Source of the DNA: UBA9662 sp002729415
GTDB taxonomy: Bacteria > Poribacteria > WGA-4E > UBA9662
Length of the DNA: 59,033 bases
Assembly: GCA_002729415.1 (NCBI GenBank)
Contig: PBXZ01000096.1
Location: 1 to 59,033, forward strand
Direction: 5' to 3'
Part shown: in pieces, positions 1 through 9,700 of the stretch
Position numbering within the stretch: position 1 is the first letter of the stretch
Layout of the letters: every line of letters starts with the position of its first letter
The notes under the pieces: model-generated
Database searches by the model: none
What the model was told of the DNA's origin: nothing
The model's input: only the letters and a program-made list of their open reading frames with translations
Translations under genes and position numbers: made by a program

Positions 1-85
1 GCCCGCGGGCACGAATCTGCTCTGCCACAAAGGCATGCTCTGCCCCCTTGGAATCGAGGGTTCCGAGAACCGCGATGGTGGGCAT
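1..85 (-). CDS. Tm-1-like ATP-binding (UPF0261) protein, N-terminal fragment
   Basis: Only the first 28 codons lie in the window; the gene runs off the left edge. The reading begins MPTIAVLGTLDSKG and continues with a helix rich in E, H and A. This is the beta-strand/loop opening seen in Tm-1-like (UPF0261) proteins, where the LGTLDSKG segment is characteristic. The ATG lies 2 bases after the stop of the upstream TIM-barrel gene on the same strand, so the two are almost certainly one operon. In plants the homologous domains are fused in the tomato Tm-1 resistance protein, which supports the assignment. The bacterial function is not firmly known. The call rests on a short fragment plus context. 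Confidence 0.72.
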   Translation of the reverse strand, partial: MPTIAVLGTLDSKGAEHAFVAEQIRARG

Positions 86-87
86 CG

Positions 88-954
88 TTACTTCCGCTTG
101 ACCGGGATGGACTTGAACTCTCGCGTGAGGCTGGTGAGAGATTCCTCCACCGCCATGCGCTCCAGGCTGGAGGCTCCCACGAAGCCCACCGCATCGGTAT
201 GCTCATTGATGTAGGCTGCATCCTCCGGCGTCGAAATGGGCCCCCCGTGACTGAGGTAGATCACATCGTTGCGTACCGACTTCCCGGCCCCGATGATCTC
301 CTGCGTGCGGACCGCTGCCTCCTCGATCGTCATGGTGGCGTCCACCACCCCGATCGATCCTCCAATGGTGGTTCCCACGTGGGCGATGATGGCATCAGCA
401 CCCACCTCTGCCATCTCCCGGGCCTCCTCCGGCGATCCGACGTAAACGATGGAGAAGAGGTCCATGCGGCGTGCCAGCCTGACCATATCAACCTCCTTCT
501 GCACACTCATGCCGGTCTCCTCGAGAATCTGCCGGAACTTTCCATCCACAATGGAGTGCGTGGGAAAATTGTTTACTCCACTGAAACCCATGTCCTTGAC
601 CTGCCCGAGAAAGTGCCACATGCGCCGCCGCGGATCGCTCCCGTGCACGCCACAGATAACCGGAATCTCCTCCACCACGGGAAGGACTTCAAACTCTCCA
701 ATCTCCATCGCCACCGCATTGGCATCGCCATAGGCCATGAGGCCCGCGGTTGAACCGTGCCCCGCCATGCGGAAGCGCCCGGAATTATAGATGATAATGA
801 GGTCGGCCCCTCCCTTTTCGATAAACTTGGCGCTGATTCCCGTCCCAGCCCCCGCCGCGATGATGGGCTCCCCACGGCCCAGGCTGTCCTGCAGCCGTTC
901 GATCACTTCTTCCCGCGTATAGGGATTTCCTTTTCCAGTCCAGGGATTCGGCAT
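88..954 (-). CDS. Phosphoenolpyruvate hydrolase-like TIM-barrel protein
   Basis: A 288-residue cytoplasmic protein without a signal peptide. It matches the TIM-barrel family annotated as phosphoenolpyruvate hydrolase-like (PF09370 type). Visible family features are an early GAGTGISAKF loop, IIIYNSGRFRMAG after the second strand, the VCGVHGSDP loop near residue 100, the GVNNFPT segment near 130, and VGTTIGGSIG near 195, probably a phosphate-binding loop. Family members occur next to, or fused to, Tm-1-like domains, and the downstream gene here starts only 2 bases after this stop. The substrate in this organism is unknown; the PEP-hydrolase label is inherited from the family. No Shine-Dalgarno sequence is visible before the ATG. 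Confidence 0.85.
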   Translation of the reverse strand: MPNPWTGKGNPYTREEVIERLQDSLGRGEPIIAAGAGTGISAKFIEKGGADLIIIYNSGRFRMAGHGSTAGLMAYGDANAVAMEIGEFEVLPVVEEIPVICGVHGSDPRRRMWHFLGQVKDMGFSGVNNFPTHSIVDGKFRQILEETGMSVQKEVDMVRLARRMDLFSIVYVGSPEEAREMAEVGADAIIAHVGTTIGGSIGVVDATMTIEEAAVRTQEIIGAGKSVRNDVIYLSHGGPISTPEDAAYINEHTDAVGFVGASSLERMAVEESLTSLTREFKSIPVKRK

Positions 955-1050
955 CGGTTCAGATCGTAATTGTCGGCCCTCCCCTTAGCGCGCCCCCCGC
1001 CCGGGAACAAGCCTCCGATCCCCCCTTGACCATNGCAGTAGGGTTTAACC

Positions 1051-3153
1051 ATGAACTCTGCCGGTCGATTGCTCCTTATCCTCGTCTCGCTCGCTCCNTG
1101 CCTTCTCATGGCTGATCTCAAACCACCCCGTGCCAAGCGCATTTCCCACAAGATCGGCGCACCGCACGGGCACACCCGCGACGATCCCTATTACTGGTTG
1201 AAGGAGAGGGACGATCCAGCGGTCATCTNCTATCTTGAGGCCGAAAACGCCTATACAAGAACCGTCCTGAAGGAGACCGAGGTNTTGCAGAANACCCTCT
1301 TCGAAGAAATCGTGGGACGCATCGTGCAGGACGACTCCACCGTTCCTTACCGCGAAAAGAACTACGAGTACTACCAACGCTACCGCAAGGGTGACTCCTA
1401 CCCTCTCAGTTGTCGGCGGAAAGCCGGCACGGAGAAGGAAGAGATCATGTTCGATATCCCGGCCATNTCCATNGGCCACAAGTTCTTCAGTNTCCGCACA
1501 GGGGAAAGAAGCTCCAATGAAAAGATCGTGGNCTTCTCAACCGACATCCAGGGCCGCCGGATCTACACTCTCCAGTTCAAGGACCTCGAAACCGGCGAGA
1601 TNCTTCCTGACAAACTGGAGGAGGTCACCGGCAACCACGCCTGGGCCAATGACAACAAGACCATTTTCTACACCCGCCAGGATCCGGAAACCCTCCGCTC
1701 CTACCAGGTCTACCGCCACATCCTCGGCACGCCCGCACAGGACGATGAACTGGTATTCGAGGAAAAGGACGAGACCTATCGCTGCTACCTCTACAAGACC
1801 AAGTCCGAACGCTTCATCGTCATCGGGTGCAGCCAGACCCTCTCGGACGAATTCCTCCTCATCGACGCCGACCAACCCGATCTGGAACCGCGGGTATTCA
1901 GTCCCCGCCGCCGCAACCTTGAGCACAGCATCGACCACTGGGGTGACCAGTTCCTCGTGCGCACCAACAAGGAGGCCCCCAACTTCCGCCTCATGATCAC
2001 CCCGGTCGGNAAAACTGCCGAGNAGAACTGGAAGGAGATGATTCCCGCCCGTGAAGATGTCTATCTGAGCAGCGTGGAGGTGTTTCGGGATTATCTCGTG
2101 GTGGTGGAACGACGCAATGCCCTCAACCGCATCCGTATCCGCGCCGCGCAGGGGGAATGGCACGAGATTGACTTCGACGAACCGGCCTACTCGGCATCGC
2201 TCGGCGTAAACGCCGAAATGAACACCGGGACCCTCCGCTTCAACTTCGAATCGATGAGGACTCCCGNCAGCGTCTTCGATTACAACATGAGNACGAGGAG
2301 AAAGACNCTCCTCAAGGAANAGNAGGTNCTGGGTGGATTTGACNGGAACGACTACCGCACCGAGCGACTTGACGCCCCCGCAAGGGACGGAACGAAAGTC
2401 CCCATCTCCCTTGTTTATCACAAGCGTGTGAAGCGAGACGGATCGGCCCCGCTCTATCTCTACGGTTACGGCTCCTACGGATCCAGCATGTCGGCTGGCT
2501 TTCGCAGCACGATGCTGAGCCTGATCGACCGGGGATTCGTCTACGCCATCGCCCACGTCCGTGGCGGCCAGGAGCATGGACGTCACTGGTACGAAGACGG
2601 CAAGCTCATGAAGAAAAAGAACACCTTCACCGACTTCATCGACTGCGCCGAATACCTCGTTAAAAAAAGATACGCCGATCCCGAACGAATCTTTGCGGGG
2701 GGAGGTAGCGCGGGGGGACTCCTGATCGGAGCGGTGGCCAACATGCGGCCCAACCTCTTTCGCGGACTCATTGCCGATGTCCCCTTCGTCGACGTGGTGA
2801 CCACCATGCTCGACGATTCCATCCCGCTCACAACCTTCGAATATGACGAATGGGGCAATCCAGCCGACGAGGAGGCCTACCACTACATGCTCTCCTACTC
2901 CCCCTACGACAATGTCGCCTCGGTGGACTATCCCGCCCTTCTCATCCTGGCCGGCCTGCACGACTCCCAGGTCCAGTACTGGGAACCGGCCAAGTGGACT
3001 GCCCGCCTCCGCCACCGCTCAACCGGCAGCAATCCAATCCTCCTCAAGACCGATATGACCTCCGGGCACGGGGGAGCNTCCGGTCGCTTTGGTCGCTACC
3101 GCGATACCGCCCTTGAGCACGCCTTCCTCCTCAATCTCGCCGGATTGGAATGA
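1051..3153 (+). CDS. ptrB: Oligopeptidase B-like prolyl oligopeptidase (S9A)
   Basis: A 700-residue serine peptidase of the prolyl oligopeptidase family, closest in pattern to oligopeptidase B (protease II), which cleaves short peptides after basic residues. A hydrophobic N-terminus (about residues 5-20) could be a signal peptide. The HGHTRDDPYYWL segment opens the family domain. A beta-propeller region follows, then a C-terminal alpha/beta hydrolase. The catalytic serine is Ser553 in GGGSAGG, the acid is Asp638 in GLHDSQ, and the histidine is His673 in SGHGG. The length fits oligopeptidase B. About 15 codons contain N, mostly in the first half, but the frame stays open. Whether it is exported is uncertain. 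Confidence 0.88.
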   Translation: MNSAGRLLLILVSLAXCLLMADLKPPRAKRISHKIGAPHGHTRDDPYYWLKERDDPAVIXYLEAENAYTRTVLKETEXLQXTLFEEIVGRIVQDDSTVPYREKNYEYYQRYRKGDSYPLSCRRKAGTEKEEIMFDIPAXSXGHKFFSXRTGERSSNEKIVXFSTDIQGRRIYTLQFKDLETGEXLPDKLEEVTGNHAWANDNKTIFYTRQDPETLRSYQVYRHILGTPAQDDELVFEEKDETYRCYLYKTKSERFIVIGCSQTLSDEFLLIDADQPDLEPRVFSPRRRNLEHSIDHWGDQFLVRTNKEAPNFRLMITPVXKTAEXNWKEMIPAREDVYLSSVEVFRDYLVVVERRNALNRIRIRAAQGEWHEIDFDEPAYSASLGVNAEMNTGTLRFNFESMRTPXSVFDYNMXTRRKXLLKEXXXLGGFDXNDYRTERLDAPARDGTKVPISLVYHKRVKRDGSAPLYLYGYGSYGSSMSAGFRSTMLSLIDRGFVYAIAHVRGGQEHGRHWYEDGKLMKKKNTFTDFIDCAEYLVKKRYADPERIFAGGGSAGGLLIGAVANMRPNLFRGLIADVPFVDVVTTMLDDSIPLTTFEYDEWGNPADEEAYHYMLSYSPYDNVASVDYPALLILAGLHDSQVQYWEPAKWTARLRHRSTGSNPILLKTDMTSGHGGXSGRFGRYRDTALEHAFLLNLAGLE

Positions 3154-3187
3154 ATACCCCGGGAAGGACGGGGGTCTCATTCCCTGC

Positions 3188-3529
3188 ATGCCCCCGATCT
3201 CCCACTTTCTTTTGAATCTCAATTTCTGGCGGACCCTCACCGCGATCACCGTCCTGATCCTGGAAACCAATGGCTCCCCGCTGTGGTGGACCGCGACTGT
3301 TCCCTGGGTATTGCTCAACCTTCCCGGTTTACTCCTCACTACCATCCCGGGCTTCCTCCTGCTCGCGGTCGCCGAAGGGAGCGCGCAGGCCGACTGGATG
3401 AGCGAACCCTTCCTCATCACCCTCTGCATTACCCTGCCTACCGCCGCTTCCATGGTGCTGAGCCGTTGCTGGCACCCGCTCCTCAGGAGAACCGGGATTT
3501 TCGACCAGTTTCACTACCCGGGAGCGTAA
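3188..3529 (+). CDS. Small hydrophobic membrane protein, unknown
   Basis: A 113-residue reading from an ATG 34 bases after the peptidase stop. It is strongly hydrophobic, with three probable membrane segments: around residues 14-26, 30-55 (rich in L, T, P and W) and 70-90. A short basic stretch (RCWHPLLRR) precedes the C-terminus. I recognise no family. The reading frame extends further upstream inside the peptidase gene, but the ATG at 3188 is the first sensible start. It could be co-transcribed with the peptidase. It may also be an unexpressed frame in GC-rich DNA, although the clean alternation of hydrophobic segments argues for a real gene. Confidence 0.45.
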   Translation: MPPISHFLLNLNFWRTLTAITVLILETNGSPLWWTATVPWVLLNLPGLLLTTIPGFLLLAVAEGSAQADWMSEPFLITLCITLPTAASMVLSRCWHPLLRRTGIFDQFHYPGA

Positions 3530-3727
3530 TCGCCGGATATTTGATTCCCGCTGCCCTCCCCCCNCGCTCCCGCACCGGTGGCCTTTCCCCGATTGGGGCA
3601 TGGCATGTGTTCTTCTGAGTGAAAAATTCCAAGAAAAATGCTGGAATCGTGTCCGCTTCCTAGTGGTCACCCTCCTTGACCGGGGCAAGCACACCATACA
3701 CCCCGTCCAGACAACCGAATTCAGCTC

Positions 3728-6700
3728 ATGAACAAAGCATCCCGATTCACCCACCCTATCATGCTTGCCTCTGCCACTCTGGCGGCCCTNATTCCTTGGA
3801 TCTGCGCTCAGCAGGAGATCGGCTTCATCGAGAAATTTGCCCTTGCCGACGACCGCGGGGAAGCTCTCAAGCAACTCATCCCGGGCACCGAGGACTACTA
3901 CTACTTCCATGCCCTCCACTATCAGAACACCAGACAGGACAGGCAACTCGCTGACATCCTTACCCAGTGGCACAAGCGCTTTCCGAACTCCGGTCTTCGC
4001 AACCTCATTCTCAACCGCGAGGCCCTCATCAATTACCCTCGCGATCCAAAGAAATCGCTGGAACATATCCGGCACGAACTGAATCTGCAGTTCAACCACC
4101 AACAGGAAGGCAAGGCCAGGGCCCGGGAGTTTCCCTCGGTCCTCAAACAGGAGGAAATCTCATGGGACAAATTCCTTGCTGATGCCCTCCGAAACACCCG
4201 GACCCTGCAGAATATCACCCGGAATGAATTCTTCGCCCTGCTCGCCAGCGGGCATGCCCTCACCGGAGCCCAGAGGCGTGATCTCCTCAGTCGCGCCGAC
4301 AACCCCGATCTCCCCGGGTTGATCGCTCTCATCCTGGGGGATCTTAAAGGCGAGGAGAGCAGAGGGTTCGGCGAGTTCAACATTCATCGCGCACTCACCA
4401 TCGCCCAGCTCGATGAACTGCGTGCCGGGAGGAAGGACCTCCTCCTCAACGCAAATTACGTTCACACCTACCTCGCCAAGCTGCGCCCGGGCGCCGACGC
4501 CAATCCAGCTGCCAGTCCGGAGGTCCGCAAGGCTTACCTGGAACGCGCCTGGAAGTTCGTCTCCCAGCTCGGACCCTCCTTCAATTCCCTGAAGGCACAC
4601 CTTCTCTACCAACGTCTGGTATTTGATTACTCCCAGGGCGTGCATGATGCCGACCGCTTCATGACATACGTCAAGCTCCCCCGCCGTGCACCCTACGTGC
4701 ATCCGGACTGGGCCAGAAAGGAGCGCGAGCTCTGGCGTCACCCCGCAAATCTTGGCCAGAACTTCCGCAACGTGACCGGACTGGCCCCTACCGGCACCGA
4801 CGAACCGGTCGTCCGGAACTATCTCCTTCATTTCCTCAGGGAATCCGGAGACTACAAGGCCTACGCTCCCTACTTCAAGGAGAGCTGGCTCAAGGCGGTC
4901 TTTGCCGAAACCAAGATCGTCAACGGGATCGGTGACCCCGAGCGTTGGGCCTCCCTGCTGAGCCCCAGCCAGTTCCAGGCCCTGAAGGATCGGGTCGACA
5001 TCGAGTTCGATCCCAACAATCCGGAACACTTCGGTGTCAGCGACAAAGTCAGCCTCCGCGTTCACCTCAAGAACGTGCAGACCCTGATCGTGAAGGTCTT
5101 TGAGGTAAACACCCTCAATTACTACCTCAAGCACGGCACCGAGGTCAGTACCGACCTCGCCCTCGACGGGCTGGTCACCAACCACGAACGCACCTTCGAT
5201 TACAAGGAGGCCCCGCAGCGCCGGGTCCCCCGCGATTTCGAGTTTCCCGAGATCGAAGACCGGCGCGGAGTATGGATCGTCGAATTCATCGGAGGCAGCA
5301 AGAGCAGCCGGGCCGTCATNCGCAAGGGCCGACTCGACGTCCTCTCCGCCACCGGCAGCGGGGGAGAAGTGATCACCATCCTTGATGAAACGCGCAAACC
5401 AGCCCCCGGNGTCGCCGTCTGGTTCGGAGGCCGCCGCTATAAATGTGACGAAAAGGGACGCGCCCTTATTCCCTTCTCCAACGAGCCCGGCAAGCGTACC
5501 CCCGTCATCGAAGCCCCCGATGGCTTCGCCAGCCTCGCCCACTTCCAGCACTCGTCGGAATCCTACCAGCTCCACGCCGGTATTCGCCTCGACCGCGAGG
5601 CTCTTCGTCCGGGCGCCAAGGCCACCATAATGGTCCGCCCCACCCTCACCGTGGCCGGGCAACCCATCTCGCTGACACGTCTCGAGAAGATCCGCCTTGT
5701 CCTCATTTCGACCGATCTCGACGGCATCTCCACCACCAGCACCGTAAGCGACTTCAAGATCGCCTCCGACCGGGAAGCCACTCACGAGATCCGGGTTCCC
5801 AACCGTCTCTCCAGCCTCAACATCCGATTGGTCGCCGCTGTCAAGGTGGCCAGCCAGGGGCAGAAGGAGATCGAGCTCTCCGCCGACCAGGCCTTCACGA
5901 TCAACGGACAACTTCGCAGTGACCGGATCAGGGACCTCTTCCTGAGCAGGGTGAACGGAAAGTACACCGTTCAGCTCCTCGGACGAAGCGGAGAGCCTGG
6001 CGTGGGTCAACATCTCAACGTCACGATCCGACGGCCCAATTTCAAGAATACCCGGNGCTTCACCCTGAAAACCGACAANTCNGGNGGNGTTGNGCTCGGN
6101 GCTCTNGATGGNGTCNNGAGCATCACTGCCCGGACCGCCGACAACCACCAGCGCGTCTGGCAGCTTCCCNNNGCCCGCCGCACAAATCCCGGNTTAATCC
6201 ATGCCGTGGCCGGNGAAAGTANCCACCTTCCCTACGCCGGNACCCTGNCCCGGGAAGACCTGGCCCTCCATGCCATCTCCCCGGCCGGAATCACTTCAGA
6301 CGCTTTCAAGGCCCTGTCTCTCAAGGACGGATTCCTCGTGGCCGACAACCTCGAACCCGGCGACTACCGCCTCCTCCTCAAGAAGAGCAACCAGTCCATC
6401 ACTCTTCGGATCGCCAGGGGAACGGTGGCCAACGGGCACGTCTTCAACAGCGCTCGGACCCTCGAGTTGGTCGACCGGGCCCCCTCGCACCTGACGGAGC
6501 TGGTGGTCGACGGCAAATCTCTGGAGATCAACGTGGCGAATGCCGACAAGGCCACCCGCGTACACATTATTGCCACGCGCTTCCTGCCAGACTTCGACCT
6601 CTTTGGCTCCCTCGGCCACGCCCCCCGGGGCGGACTCTTCAGCGGCACCCCCGGCCACCTGCCCAACCTCTACGTCAGCGGTCGCAAGATCGGGGACGAA

Positions 6701-9700
6701 TTCCGCTACATCCTCGAGCGGCGTTATGCCCGGAAACTGCCAGGCAACATGCTGGAACGCCCTGAGATTATTCTCAATCCTTGGGCCGTCCGCGATACCG
6801 AGGCGGAAGAGGAAACCCTCAAGGAGGGGGAAGATTACGATCGCGCCCAGCCCGGCAAGACAGGCGAGGCCAAAAGGTCCCCCTCGCCTCCTCCGCGCGG
6901 ACAGAATGGAGATGGCGATCCTAGCGGCAGCACAGTCGATTTCCTCGTCAATGGTCCCGTCAACCTTCTCAATCTGCAACCGGACGAGAAGGGCCACCTC
7001 TCTATCGACCTCGACGCCTTCGGTGACCGTCAGCACGTGCACGTCCTCGTCCTCGACCATCAGGGTGCAAGCTACGCCGAGCTCTCTCTGCCNGANCGNG
7101 NAACCGAAATCGCGGACCTGCGNCTCCNCCNGGCCCTCGACCCGGATCGCCACTTCACCGAACAGGACTCGGTCACCCTCCTGAAGAAGGGGGAGCGCCT
7201 GGAGATCAAGGACCTGCGCACCGCGCGCCTTGAGGTTTTCGAGAATCTCGCCAGCGCCTACCGTTACCTGCTTGCCGTCCGGGANGANGCAACCCTGCGC
7301 CAATTCGAATTCATCCTCAACTGGCCGGATCTCAAGGAAGAGGAAAAACGCACCANGTATTCCCAGTTCGCCTGCCATGAGCTGAACTTCTTCCTCTGGA
7401 AAAAGGATCCCCGGTTCTTCGGGGAGGTGATCGCCCCCTACCTTGCCAGCAAACGCGACCAGACCTTCATCGACAAGTTCCTGCTGGGATCCAAGCTTAA
7501 CCCCTACCTCGAACCGTTCGAATACGAACGTCTCAACTCACTGGAGCGCATTCTCCTCGCCCATCGCTCCGAGGACCGCCTCGAAAGCACGCAGTGGGAT
7601 TTGCGCGACCGCCTCGCGCTCCACCCACCCGACCCTGCCCGCTCCAACCTGCTCTTCGATGGAGCGCTCGCCACCGGCGGACTGACCTTCAGCACACTCA
7701 ATCAGGCCCGGGACAAGGCCAACGGGTTCTTTGGCCGGGTGGCGGACGGTATCGACGCACCAGCAAGCCCCCCGGCAGAGGGAAAACCCGCCGCCGGCGG
7801 GGCCGGGGCCGGTATCGCGGCAGGAACAAGCCGGGGCCGGTCCCTGAGGCGCAGCCTGGAGAGCAATGCCCTGTCCCGGGAGGCGAAGGACGAAGCACGG
7901 GCCGAGACCGAGTCGGCCGTTAAGGAAATGAAGAAACTGGGTGCGGTACAGGACAAACGCCAGGCCAAGGCAAAGGAGGGACGGGAAAAGGCAGAACTAC
8001 AGCAGAAGGACCTTGCCGGAAAAGAAGATGCCTTCGACGCCTATGCCAGCGAATCCGACCTCGACGCTTCCACCGTGGAGGCGCTCTACCGCGCGGTGGA
8101 AACCACCAGGGAGTGGGCCGAGACGAATTACTACCGGCTGCCCATTGGTTCCCACACTCATGACCTGATTGCCGAGAGCAGGTTCTGGCTCGACTACGTC
8201 CGGCATGAGAAGGGGAAGGCATTCGGCTCAAGGCACCTGGGAGAAGCCGCCCGGAATATTCACGAAACCCTCCTCGCCCTTGCCGTTCTTGACCTGCCCT
8301 TCGATTCACCGGAGAGCAGCATGGATATTGATGGACCCAAACTTGTCTTCACCGCCGCGGACAGCGCCATCGCCTTCCACCGTGAGATCAAGGAAGCCGA
8401 ACTGGCCGACAACCGTCCTCCCCTCCTGGTAAGCCAGGCCTACTTCCGTCACGGCGACCGCCACCGGATCGAGAATGGCGAGCAGGTCGACAAGTTCGTC
8501 AGCGATGAGTTCGTGACCAGCGTGGTCTACGGGGCCCAGGTCGTGGTCACCAACCCCACCAGCACCAGGCAGAAACTCGACGTGCTGCTCCAGATTCCGC
8601 AGGGGGCCATGCCGGTGCTCGGTCACCGCGCCACCGTCACGCGCAAGATCTCCCTCGACCCCTACACCACCCAGCGTCTCGAGCACTTCTTCTACTTCCC
8701 AGCCGCCGGAGACTATCCATGCTATCCGGCCCATGTCTCCAAGAGTGGTGCCGTCATTGCCCACGCCGGGAAGTTCACCTTCAAGGTGGTGAACGAACCC
8801 TCCAGGGTGGATGAGAGTTCCTGGGCACACATCAGTCAGTGGGGAACCGGGGAACAGGTCCTCACCTACCTCTCGAAGATGAATCTGCACAACATCAATC
8901 TCCTCCAGATCGCCTGGCGGTGTCGCGAGAGCGGGGACTTCTTCAGGAAGGCCCTCGAGATCCTTCATCGCCGGGGCAAGTACCATCGCGAACTCTACAG
9001 CTACGGGCTCTTCCACAATCACATGCCCATCGCCCGCCAGTTTCTCCTCGTGGACGGACGCTACCTCAACAACTGCGGTGACTATCTCGCCAGTGAGCTC
9101 GTCACCATCGATCCCGTGGCCCGTCGCGCCTACGAACATCTCGAGTACAAGCCTCTCGTCAACAATCGCTCTCACGTCGTAGGGGGGACGCGTAAGATCC
9201 TCAATGGCCGGATCCGCAACCAGTACCAGAGCTTCCTGCGTATTCTAAGCCAGAAACCCACGCTTGATCACGCCGACCAGCTGAGCACTACCTACTACCT
9301 CTTCCTGCAGGACCGGGCTGCGGAAGCCATGGACAGGCTGGACACGGTGAATGCGGAAGCTCTCCCCACCAGCATCCAATACGACTACTTCCGCGCCTAC
9401 AGCGCCTTCTACCGGGCCCAACCGGATGAGGCCCGCGCCATTGCCGTGAAATACACCCAGCATCCGGTGGACCGCTGGCGCGAACGCTTCGTCAATGTGA
9501 TCGCACAGGCCGACGAGATTCAGGGCAAGGGGCCGCAGATCGTTGCTGACGAGGACCGGAACCAGCAGCAGGCCAAACTGGCCGCCGCAGAACCCACCCT
9601 CGATCTCAGGGTGAGCGGATCCCTCGTCACCATTGACTACCAGAGGGTGACCAACGTGCAGGTCAACTACTACGAAATGGACCTGGAATTCCTCTTCAGC

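Noticed and set aside
1537..3015. Long minus-strand frame opposite the oligopeptidase gene
   Set aside because: Mirror-frame artefact of GC-rich codon bias; the plus-strand protein has a full catalytic triad.
4160..6148. Minus-strand frame of 662 codons inside the giant protein gene
   Set aside because: Antisense shadow of a coherent 2144-codon frame; no recognisable features.
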